Shown in pieces: positions 1 through 7,060 of a DNA stretch of 23,080 bases. The stretch comes from JAUJOE01 sp038252945 (GTDB taxonomy: Bacteria; Actinomycetota; Actinomycetes; Propionibacteriales; Nocardioidaceae). A program made the translations under genes and the position numbers. The notes under the pieces are model-generated. The model was not told the origin of the DNA, did no database searches, and saw only the letters and a program-made list of their open reading frames with translations. The DNA lies in NCBI GenBank assembly GCA_038252945.1, contig JBBSHN010000027.1, forward strand, positions 1 to 23,080, given 5' to 3'. Every line of letters starts with the position of its first letter. Positions within the stretch are counted from its first letter, which is position 1.

Positions 1-72
1 AGATACTTCGGGAAGGACAGCTCCGGCCAGTTCCTCGTCCACGACGGCATCGCGTTCTGCCCGGTCAACTGA
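1..72 (+). CDS. 3' end of an unidentified gene
   Basis: The first 72 bases read as 23 codons and a TGA in frame 1, ending in ...FLVHDGIAFCPVN. Only the C-terminus lies in the window, so no family can be assigned. It converges with the lytic transglycosylase gene, with 73 bases between the two stop codons. The single Cys near the end and the compact, mixed polar/hydrophobic tail would fit an extracellular domain, but that is a guess. Confidence is limited because no start or body of the gene is visible. Confidence 0.45.
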   Translation, partial: RYFGKDSSGQFLVHDGIAFCPVN

Positions 73-145
73 CCGGCCCTGCCCTGTCAGCGGCGCAAGC
101 CGGCAGATCGGGCCTCATCCTGTGGCGTTGGCGATGCAACGCAGC

Positions 146-1675
146 TCAGGACGAGGTCGGCATTCCGTTGCTCGGCGAGATGCTGGTGGCGCCTCCGCCG
201 GTAGGCAGCTCGGAGTCGGCGTACGGCAGCAGGTTGATCGTCAGCACGAGACCGGCGTCATTCGCCTGCACCGTGACATGCTTGCCAACGAGCGCCGTGA
301 GCTCGTCACGGACAGGTGTGGCGGTGCCGTCGCCGTTGTAGTCGCCTTGGACGGTCGATAGATCGGGATCAGTTCCCAGGTTGAGCGGCGCTCCCTGAAG
401 GCACCAGCCACTGTCACAGGCGGTCAACGTGCCTGCGTAGCGGATGACTTCAGGCTGTGTCGGCGTCGGCGAAGTCGTTGCGGGAGGCGTCGTCTTCGGC
501 GGGGTGGTGGGCGCGGTGTTCACCGGCCCCGTGGGTGTGGTGGTCACAGGCGTGGTGGGTGTGGTGGTCACCGGGCTCGTGGGTGTGGTGACGACGGGGC
601 TCGTCGGTGCAGTGTTGGGGGGGCTCGACGGTGACGGGAGCGTGGCCGTCGGGCTAGTGGGGGCAGTCGGTGCGGGCATGGCAGTTGTGGTGCCGCTAGT
701 GGTCGCCGGAGTCGGCGAAGGTCCGCCGGAACGGTGACCGGTCGTGCGGGACGGGCTTGTCGGGGTCTGCACTCTGACGCGCAGGTGAATGTGCGGGTTT
801 TGCGCGGCTTGGGCGCTCCCGACCTTCGTCGTAGTGCCCGCGGGCGGCGCCGGGGGCAGGTAGCCGTCGACCACATGAGCAGCCCCACGCGAGTAGGCGC
901 GGGCAAGCGAGAGGACCAGGTCCACGTAAGCCTTTGAGTGGTTGTAGCTGTAGACGGCCGCACGCAACTGCGCCGGATTGCGCAAGTCACCCGACATCGC
1001 GCAGAGATACGTGCCGGCACCAAGCGCGGCGTCATTGAAGTCGTTCGGATTGCGGACTCCGTCTTGGTCGGCGTCGACACCGATCACAGCCCATGTCGAC
1101 GGCAGGAACTGCATCGGACCGACCGCCCGGTCCCACCGGGTGTCGCCGTCGAGCTGGCCGTTGTCCGTGTCGGAAATGCGGGCTCGGCCACCCCGGCCGT
1201 CCAGCGGCGGACCAACGATGGCGGGAGTCACGGTTCCGTCGGCGAGCACCTGCGCGCCACCGTAGCGCCCGTGATCGGACTCGACCTGCCCGATGGCGGC
1301 GAGCAGCGACCACGGCAGGTGGCAGGTGGGCGCACTCTTGCGCAAGACCGCAGCGGCTTGCCGATAGGCCTGCATCGCCGCGAGTGGCACGTCATAGGAG
1401 GTGTTCGCGCTCACCTGCCGCACTCGCGTGGCTGGGGCGGCCACCACGACATGCGAAAGCCGCGGAAGCTTCCGGTCATTGACGGCTGCCAGGCGTACTC
1501 GGCCCATGGTGTGCGGACCGGACGGTGCAGCAAGGTCAGCACGGGCAGAGCCAGGCGCCCCCAGGGCGGTGGCGATCTGCTCGGCGCGCGCCATGACGGA
1601 GCCAAGCAGCAGCGCAGCCACAGAGAGCGCTAGAACTCTCTGCGGCGTACGGCGACGGTGTGCCTTGCTCACCAT
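146..1675 (-). CDS. Secreted lytic transglycosylase with Thr/Pro-rich linker
   Basis: A peptidoglycan-cleaving lytic transglycosylase of the MltB/SLT_2-like type, about 509 aa. The N-terminus has Arg/Lys residues followed by a hydrophobic stretch (LALSVAALLLGSVMARA), a typical signal peptide. The catalytic-type domain follows: LLAAIGQVESDHGRYG around residue 132 carries the presumed acid Glu, AVGPMQFLPSTW (about 186-197) is the substrate-groove motif, and YSYNHSKAYVDLVL is the late helix motif. A low-complexity Thr/Pro/Ser segment of about 90 residues then leads to a C-terminal domain of about 95 residues with a DYNGDGT loop that resembles an EF-hand-type calcium loop. The protein probably works outside the membrane in wall remodelling. 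The start is uncertain: ATG 1675 is chosen for the signal peptide; ATG 1693 adds six residues; GTG 1672 lies 7 nt after a TACTCT hexamer and could be a leaderless start. It is divergent from the M16 pair. Confidence 0.85.
   Translation of the reverse strand: MVSKAHRRRTPQRVLALSVAALLLGSVMARAEQIATALGAPGSARADLAAPSGPHTMGRVRLAAVNDRKLPRLSHVVVAAPATRVRQVSANTSYDVPLAAMQAYRQAAAVLRKSAPTCHLPWSLLAAIGQVESDHGRYGGAQVLADGTVTPAIVGPPLDGRGGRARISDTDNGQLDGDTRWDRAVGPMQFLPSTWAVIGVDADQDGVRNPNDFNDAALGAGTYLCAMSGDLRNPAQLRAAVYSYNHSKAYVDLVLSLARAYSRGAAHVVDGYLPPAPPAGTTTKVGSAQAAQNPHIHLRVRVQTPTSPSRTTGHRSGGPSPTPATTSGTTTAMPAPTAPTSPTATLPSPSSPPNTAPTSPVVTTPTSPVTTTPTTPVTTTPTGPVNTAPTTPPKTTPPATTSPTPTQPEVIRYAGTLTACDSGWCLQGAPLNLGTDPDLSTVQGDYNGDGTATPVRDELTALVGKHVTVQANDAGLVLTINLLPYADSELPTGGGATSISPSNGMPTSS
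507..626. repeat. 24-bp in-frame tandem repeat (5 imperfect units)
   Basis: Five imperfect 24-bp units lie head to tail (507, 531, 555, 579, 603), each close to GTGGGTGTGGTGGTCACC plus six bases on the + strand. They sit inside the transglycosylase gene and, read on the - strand, encode 8-residue units such as TSPVTTTP and TTPVTTTP. This is a coding minisatellite forming the flexible wall-spanning linker. Unit number could vary between strains by slippage. Confidence 0.8.
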
Positions 1676-1763
1676 ACCCAGAGTAATCGCCATCCCTCGT
1701 CCCCGCACGTCGGCGGCGATCGCCAGCCCCTCGCCAGCAACCAGATTACAGGACATTTGCGGG

Positions 1764-1769
1764 TACATT
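1764..1769 (+). promoter_or_regulatory. Leaderless -10 element (TACATT) of the M16 peptidase pair
   Basis: TACATT fits the actinobacterial -10 consensus TANNNT and is followed by exactly six bases (gccgcg) and then the GTG at 1776. Transcription would start at or next to the start codon. No Shine-Dalgarno sequence is present before this GTG. No clear -35 hexamer is visible. Confidence 0.5.
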
Positions 1770-1775
1770 GCCGCG

Positions 1776-3089
1776 GTGGCCCTCGAAAGCAACTTTCCAC
1801 TCACCTACCGCACTCTCGATAACGGGCTACGTGTGGTTGCCAGCCCCGCTCCGGGACTGGGGGTCGTGGCCGTCAATCTTTGGTACGACGTTGGGTCTCG
1901 CCACGAGGAGCCGCAACGTCAAGGCTTCGCCCATCTGTTTGAGCACCTGATGTTTCAGGGTTCTCGGCACGTACAGCCCGGTGAGCACTTTGCGTTGCTC
2001 CAAGGCAACGGCGCGACGCTGAACGCCACAACGTCCTTCGACCGGACAAACTACTTCGAGGCCATGCCGGCTGGCGTGCTTGATCTCGCGTTGTGGTTGG
2101 AGGCGGACCGGATGGCCTTCCTCGACGACGTGCTGACTCAGCAGAACTTCGACAACCAGGTCGAGGTCGTGGCCCAAGAGCGCAGTCAACGCATGGACAA
2201 CGTGCCGTACGGGACGGTCTTCGAGAGACTGCTGCCGCTGGTCTTCGACGCCGACCATCCCTACGGACATCTGCCGATAGGGAATATGGAGCACCTTGCT
2301 GCTGCGACGCTGACCGACGTGGGCACGTTCCATGCTCGCCACTACATGCCCAGCAACGCCGTTCTTTCGATCGTCGGTGATGTGAGCGAGGAAGCGGCGT
2401 TCGCCAAGGCGAGCGCCTACTTCGGCGCCATTCCGGCTGGCGACGCACCGAAGCGCGAAATCCCTTCGGCGCTGCCTGCGCTGAGGAGTCCGCGCATGCA
2501 GCTGCACACTGAAGACGTGCCGGCTCCAGCGGTCTGGTTCGCCGGTCGGTTGCCGGCGGACGCACCGGACTCACGCGAGCTTGCCGCGGCCGCGCTTGCC
2601 GCGAGCGTCTTCGGCGAGGGCGAGACAAGCCGACTGCACCGGCGGCTCGTGCGCCGCGACCAGTCGGCGACCACGACGGCGGTCGGCATCAACCCGCTGA
2701 TTGCTGGTAACTCACTTGTGGCTGGCTCCGTGCGGGCGATTCCTGACCAAGACCTGGACGCGATCGTGGCCGGGGTCGCCGAAGAGTTGGACCTGCTGGC
2801 GAGCGAAGGCCCCACAGAGACGGAGTTGGCGATCGTGCGCGCGCTGGCCGAGCGTGAGTGGTTGGACGAGATGGCGACGGCCGCTGGGCGAGCTGATGCG
2901 GTGTCTGGTGCCGCGCTTCTCTTCGACGACCCCGCGGTAATCAATGAGCGGCTGCCGCTCTTGCGGTCGATCACTGCAGACGAGGTCCGCGATGCGGCCG
3001 AGAGCTGGTTGCGCCCCGTGCTGAACGCGCAGGTCCGCGTGCTGCCGACGGAAGGCGGCGGCAATCACAAACAGGACGCGCAGGTATGA
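1776..3089 (+). CDS. M16 family zinc metallopeptidase, catalytic (HxxEH) subunit
   Basis: A zinc-dependent M16B peptidase of 437 aa. The inverted zinc motif HLFEH is at residues 53-57 (ligands H53 and H57, catalytic E56), and E135 in QVEVVAQERSQRMDN is the expected third ligand, 78 residues after H57 as in pitrilysin-type enzymes. The C-terminal half keeps the M16 fold pattern but not the R/Y substrate-binding pair, which is found in the next gene. The start is GTG 1776: the reading frame is open further upstream, but homology begins here (NFPLTYRTLDNGLRV is a typical M16 first strand) and the -10 spacing supports it. The stop overlaps the next ATG by four bases (ATGA), so the two subunits are translationally coupled. 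It probably degrades peptides or small proteins; the substrate is unknown. Confidence 0.93.
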   Translation: MALESNFPLTYRTLDNGLRVVASPAPGLGVVAVNLWYDVGSRHEEPQRQGFAHLFEHLMFQGSRHVQPGEHFALLQGNGATLNATTSFDRTNYFEAMPAGVLDLALWLEADRMAFLDDVLTQQNFDNQVEVVAQERSQRMDNVPYGTVFERLLPLVFDADHPYGHLPIGNMEHLAAATLTDVGTFHARHYMPSNAVLSIVGDVSEEAAFAKASAYFGAIPAGDAPKREIPSALPALRSPRMQLHTEDVPAPAVWFAGRLPADAPDSRELAAAALAASVFGEGETSRLHRRLVRRDQSATTTAVGINPLIAGNSLVAGSVRAIPDQDLDAIVAGVAEELDLLASEGPTETELAIVRALAEREWLDEMATAAGRADAVSGAALLFDDPAVINERLPLLRSITADEVRDAAESWLRPVLNAQVRVLPTEGGGNHKQDAQV

Positions 3090-4441
3090 CCACGCACAAG
3101 ACCCCACCGCCGGTACAGCCTTCGACGAGCTGGCGCTTTCCGTCGTACGCGTCTCATCAGCTCGACAACGGTCTGCAGGTTCTCGTCTACCAGTGTCCGG
3201 GCCAGTATGTCGCCTGTGCGTCGCTGGTCTGCGAGGTTCCGCTGAACGTCGAGCCGGCGGAGGTCGAGGGAGTTGCCGAAATGACGGCCCGGTGTCTGAG
3301 TCGGGGCACGACCACGCTGACTGCGGAAGGATTCGCCGACCAACTCGCCGCGGCGGGCGCGGATCTACAGGCGGATGCCTCGCTCGACGCGTTCACCGTG
3401 CGGCTGAACGTTCCCGTAACTCATCTAGGGGATGGCCTGGGCTTGCTCGCCGGCGCCGTGGCCGATGCGACTTTTGCGAGCTCCGAAGTCATCCACGAGC
3501 GCGAACTGCGCCTTCAGGAGATAGAGCAAGCGCATGTTCACCCGCAGCATGTGGCCAACGAGCAGCTCAACGCCGCCTTGTTCGGCTCCGCCCGGGCGGC
3601 TCGGCCGGTCGGCGGGACCACGACCACGGTTCGCTCGGTGGAACGCAAGCACGTCACGGCTTACGCCGAGAGCTATCTCAATCCTGCCTCATCAACGTTG
3701 GTGTTGGCCGGCGACTTCACCTCACTGGACGTCATTGACGTGACCGACCGCTGCCTCAGCAGGTGGACGAGGAGGGGTGAACCACCGAGCGAGCGCGAGG
3801 AGCCCTCGGTCGCGCCGTGCGCGCAGCTGCTGTTCGTCGATTGGCCCGACGCTCCGCAGTCGACAATTCGGGTGGCTGGACCGGCCATCACTCGGGCGCA
3901 TGCGCTGTGGCCGCCGATGTTCGTCGCCAATCACGCTGTCGGCGGAAGCTTCTCCTCGCGCATCAACACGGTCCTTCGCGAACAGAAGGGCTACACGTAC
4001 GGCGCGATGTCGATGCTCGACAGCACCCGCTGCGCGGGGTTTGTTGCGGTCTCGACAGCGGTGACCAGTGAGGCGACGGCGGATGCGGTCGCTGACATCT
4101 TGACGATTCTGGCGGACGCGCAGGGCACTTTGACGACGGAGGAGGTAGCGACGGCGGTTCGCGCAGTCACTTCCTCGGCGCCACTTGGGTATGAGCGTGC
4201 AGTAACGGTCGCCGGTCGGGTGGAGCTGCTGCTGTCACAGCGGCTGCCGTTGAATCACGTCGACGTCAATCTCGAGCGCATCGGAAAAGTTACGACCGAG
4301 GCGGCCAACTCCGCCTACTCGACCGTGCTCGACCCTGCGTCGCTCACTGTTCTCGTGGTCGGCGCGTCAACAGCCAGGAAGGGGCTAGCCGCGTTGCGTC
4401 ACGCTGAGATCCGAGAGGTGGATCTGCCTTGGCGGAGTTGA
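3086..4441 (+). CDS. M16 family peptidase-like, non-catalytic (R/Y) subunit
   Basis: The second M16B subunit, 451 aa. Where the zinc motif should be, it has EGVAEMTARCLSRGT, so neither zinc His is present and it cannot be catalytic alone. In its C-terminal half LREQKGYTYG (about residues 297-306) holds the Arg/Tyr pair that M16 enzymes use to bind the substrate backbone. With the upstream subunit it should form an alpha/beta heterodimer, as in mitochondrial processing peptidase and paired bacterial M16B enzymes. The ATG overlaps the previous stop (ATGA), consistent with 1:1 production. No signal peptide or membrane segment is evident, so a cytoplasmic enzyme is inferred. Confidence 0.92.
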   Translation: MTTHKTPPPVQPSTSWRFPSYASHQLDNGLQVLVYQCPGQYVACASLVCEVPLNVEPAEVEGVAEMTARCLSRGTTTLTAEGFADQLAAAGADLQADASLDAFTVRLNVPVTHLGDGLGLLAGAVADATFASSEVIHERELRLQEIEQAHVHPQHVANEQLNAALFGSARAARPVGGTTTTVRSVERKHVTAYAESYLNPASSTLVLAGDFTSLDVIDVTDRCLSRWTRRGEPPSEREEPSVAPCAQLLFVDWPDAPQSTIRVAGPAITRAHALWPPMFVANHAVGGSFSSRINTVLREQKGYTYGAMSMLDSTRCAGFVAVSTAVTSEATADAVADILTILADAQGTLTTEEVATAVRAVTSSAPLGYERAVTVAGRVELLLSQRLPLNHVDVNLERIGKVTTEAANSAYSTVLDPASLTVLVVGASTARKGLAALRHAEIREVDLPWRS

Positions 4442-4458
4442 GTCAACACGTGCGCTGA

Positions 4459-4472
4459 TACGCGGTTGCGTA
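4459..4472. terminator. Short hairpin between convergent genes
   Basis: TACGC-GGTT-GCGTA forms a 5-bp stem with a 4-base loop in the 39-bp gap between the convergent M16 and epimerase stop codons. It has no T-run on either strand, so it is only a weak candidate for a shared terminator. Confidence 0.25.
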
Positions 4473-4480
4473 ACGGCGCT

Positions 4481-5854
4481 CTACAGCAGCTGCCTAGCGG
4501 CCGACCACTGTCTGACCCGCAACCGCTGCTCCTCGGGGCGGAATAGTCCCTGACCGGACTTAATGCCGTCTTGGGCAAGTACTGCATCGACGATGGCGGA
4601 CGACACGTTGTGCCCGTAAAGGTTGGTCGTCAGGGCCAAACCGTCGTCGGAGGACGCGTGCTCGATAATGCTGGCCACGAATTCGCTGTCGACCGGCGGC
4701 GCCAAGACGTTGGATCCACCGAGTACTGACTCCGCCCGGTCGGATCCGAACCGGAGAGTAACGCAAGGAATGCCCAGCGCGTTCATCTCCTCTTGCATGC
4801 TGCCGCTGTCGGTCGCCACGAGCCGGCATTTCGCCATCGCTGCCATGACATCTCGGTAGTGCGGCCACACCGGTGATGAGATGAAGCTGACCGGGAACTC
4901 CTCCTCAAGCGACTTCAGGCGGGGCTCGAGGCCATGGGTTCTTATGGCGTCGTCTGTGCCGAAAAGACGTATCAAGAGGACGGAGTGACCGGTCCGGATC
5001 AGCCGCTCGATGGCGTCGAAAAGAACCGTGAAGCGCATGGCGTCGGCGGTGTTCTCACGCCGGTGTATGCAGAACCGGATGAACTTCCCAGAGAGGAGCT
5101 GAGGATAAGTTTCGAAGACGGTCGCCTTGTCAGCGTCGGAGGTCGCCGTGGCCATGGCGTCGACGACGGTGTTACCCGTGACTTCGATGGTGTCGGCGGG
5201 AAAGCCCTCGTCGAGGAGGAACCCTCGGTTGAGCTCCACAGGCGCAGCGTGAAAACCGGTGGCCGCGTCGGAGACGCGAGTGTTGAACTGCTCGGGAAAC
5301 GGCTCACGGCTCCCGCGTTCGAAGTTTTTGGGGTCGAGAAGAGCGTCTCTGTAGCCGCCCCAGTCGAACCGGTCGGCGCGGAAGTCGGCGTAGAACTGCT
5401 CGTACACGTCACTGCGAGGGGTCAGAGTGCGCAAGCCCGCCTCGACATGGACGCACGCGACGCCGCACAGGTACGACGCCACGCCGACTGCCATGGACGT
5501 TGCCGTGTCACCGTGGATGTACGGGACCGGAGCCCATCCCTCATCGATCAGCTGTTGCAGAACTCGCCCGAACCGGTCGATGATTTGTGCGGCCTTGGTA
5601 TGCAGCGGACCGTCGATCTCCAGATGGAGGTCGACCGTGAGCCCGAACTCACTCAGCATCCCGCCGCTGTAGTTGTGGTCGTAGTGCTGACCGGTGTGAC
5701 ACAGCCAGACCTGCTCACCTCGGTCGACCAGCTCCTGGTAGATAGGGGCCTGTTTGATGATGTCGGGCTTTGTCGCGATGGTGACGATGTGGAGGATCCG
5801 CGAGCGTCCCCGGTCCAGTTTCTTAAAGGCCGAGGGATCAATGAAATGGGTCAC
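4481..5854 (-). CDS. wecB: UDP-N-acetylglucosamine 2-epimerase (WecB-like) with an insertion
   Basis: A non-hydrolysing UDP-GlcNAc 2-epimerase-type enzyme, expected to interconvert UDP-GlcNAc and UDP-ManNAc for envelope polysaccharide. The family residues are all visible: HGDT (D116), HVEAGLRT (E138), PFPEQFN (E188) and HRREN (H264), matching E. coli WecB D95, E117, E131 and H213; TDSGSMQEE (348-356) binds the nucleotide. The protein has 457 aa against about 376 in E. coli. Part of the excess is an N-terminal leader of about 18 residues; most is an insertion of about 36 residues between E138 and E188 (aromatic- and charge-rich, YEQFYADFRADRFDWGGY), plus a C-terminal tail. The start is GTG, overlapping the guanylyltransferase stop by four bases (GTGA). 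A related activity on another UDP-sugar cannot be excluded because the insertion lies at the active site. Confidence 0.88.
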   Translation of the reverse strand: MTHFIDPSAFKKLDRGRSRILHIVTIATKPDIIKQAPIYQELVDRGEQVWLCHTGQHYDHNYSGGMLSEFGLTVDLHLEIDGPLHTKAAQIIDRFGRVLQQLIDEGWAPVPYIHGDTATSMAVGVASYLCGVACVHVEAGLRTLTPRSDVYEQFYADFRADRFDWGGYRDALLDPKNFERGSREPFPEQFNTRVSDAATGFHAAPVELNRGFLLDEGFPADTIEVTGNTVVDAMATATSDADKATVFETYPQLLSGKFIRFCIHRRENTADAMRFTVLFDAIERLIRTGHSVLLIRLFGTDDAIRTHGLEPRLKSLEEEFPVSFISSPVWPHYRDVMAAMAKCRLVATDSGSMQEEMNALGIPCVTLRFGSDRAESVLGGSNVLAPPVDSEFVASIIEHASSDDGLALTTNLYGHNVSSAIVDAVLAQDGIKSGQGLFRPEEQRLRVRQWSAARQLL

Positions 5855-6963
5855 AGGGTTGCGTCTTCCATACCTACGGTTTCCATGAGTTGTCGCAGTT
5901 CCGGGTACTTCCCGAAGTGTCTTTGGCTCAGCACGAAAACCGCACGCTCCGTGCAGATGACAATGACGTCCTCCAAGCCGGCAGTGGCGATGACAGGGTA
6001 AGCAGCCGGCGGATCAGGAAGGCTGAACACGCGAACGTTGCGGCTATTGAGGTCGACGTGGGCCGGATGCTCCGTCGGCGACATCGGGGTGCCCGCCTGT
6101 TGAGACAAGATTTCGAGCAGGGCGCTCCAGCTGCCGATGTCACTCCAGGTGAACTCTCCGGGCACCACCGCGAGCGGGAACTTGCGCGAGTCGATGACCT
6201 CGATCTCGTGACGAACGTCATCGGGAGCCAACATGTAGTCAGCCGGGTCCTGTGTCTTGGCGAACCTGCGAGCCGCCTCAGTGAGCCGCGGCTCTACGTC
6301 GTCGTACGCGCGCAGCAGGGTTTCGGCACGGAAGCAGTAGTAGGCGGCGTTCCAGAAGAACCTGCCTGACTTGACGAACTTCGCGGCGAGATCTTGTGCC
6401 GGCTTCTCTACGAACCTCTTGACGGGGTAGACCGCGGGATCGTTTTGCAGCGGCGTGGGTAGAGCCTCGATGTAGCCAAGCTCTGAGTTGACGCTGGTGG
6501 GTTTGATGCCCACCAAGGCGACGTGGTCCGGGTGACGGCTCACGAACTCGTACGTCGTGTGCATGCCCTGCTGGAAGTTCTCCACTTCGGCGATCACGTG
6601 ATCGGAGGCCAAGCTGAATATCGCGGCGTCCGCATCACGCTCGTACACCGTGTGTGCGATCAACGCGAAGGCCGCTGAGGTGCCCCGGGCCACCGGCTCG
6701 ACGATGAAGTTGTCCGCTGGAATGTCCGCCAGCATTTCCCTGAGCCGCGGAGCGAAGTTCTGCGTGGTCGACACCAGAATGCGGTCGACGGGCAGGACGC
6801 CTTTGATGCGATCGACTGTTTCGACGATAAGCGCTTTTTGGCTCACCAAGCTGTGCATCTGCTTGGGCAAACTGCTTCTGCTGAGCGGCCACAGGCGTGT
6901 CCCCGAGCCTCCCGCGACCACTACGGCGTAGCGGTGATTGTCATCAGCAGCGGTCGTCATCAA
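5851..6963 (-). CDS. manC: Mannose-1-phosphate guanylyltransferase
   Basis: Makes GDP-mannose from mannose-1-phosphate and GTP. The nucleotidyltransferase signature VVVAGGSGTRLWPLSRSSLPKQ lies at residues 13-34; VEPVARGTSAAFALIAH, SLASDHVI and ELGYIEA are the further family motifs, and FVEKP occurs mid-protein. At 370 aa it is the short form with no fused phosphomannose isomerase domain. The start ATG 6963 has a GGGGG ribosome-binding stretch about seven bases upstream; a second ATG follows immediately. It is co-transcribed with the epimerase downstream (GTGA overlap) and lies 97 bases after the phosphoglucomutase stop on the same strand. In actinobacteria GDP-mannose feeds mannolipids, protein mannosylation and polysaccharides. 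Confidence 0.92.
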   Translation of the reverse strand: MMTTAADDNHRYAVVVAGGSGTRLWPLSRSSLPKQMHSLVSQKALIVETVDRIKGVLPVDRILVSTTQNFAPRLREMLADIPADNFIVEPVARGTSAAFALIAHTVYERDADAAIFSLASDHVIAEVENFQQGMHTTYEFVSRHPDHVALVGIKPTSVNSELGYIEALPTPLQNDPAVYPVKRFVEKPAQDLAAKFVKSGRFFWNAAYYCFRAETLLRAYDDVEPRLTEAARRFAKTQDPADYMLAPDDVRHEIEVIDSRKFPLAVVPGEFTWSDIGSWSALLEILSQQAGTPMSPTEHPAHVDLNSRNVRVFSLPDPPAAYPVIATAGLEDVIVICTERAVFVLSQRHFGKYPELRQLMETVGMEDATL

Positions 6964-7060
6964 TAGCCCCCTAACTTCCTACCGCCGTTTGCCGACATGG
7001 CGAAAGGCCGCGCGTAAGCATAGCGCCGATGTGCTCGTTGAGCCGGTTTGTCCTGGATCC

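Noticed and set aside
507..626. Possible CRISPR-like or intergenic repeat array
   Set aside because: The units are contiguous without spacers, in frame and inside a coding region; it is a coding minisatellite.
1401..1775. Upstream extension of the M16 catalytic subunit (125 extra residues)
   Set aside because: It overlaps the 5' part of the transglycosylase gene in antisense, has no M16 similarity, and the conserved protein starts at GTG 1776 behind a TANNNT element.
4934..6001. A 355-codon open frame on the + strand across the epimerase and guanylyltransferase genes
   Set aside because: It lies antisense to two genes with clear family motifs, has no recognisable domain, and is explained by high-GC codon bias.
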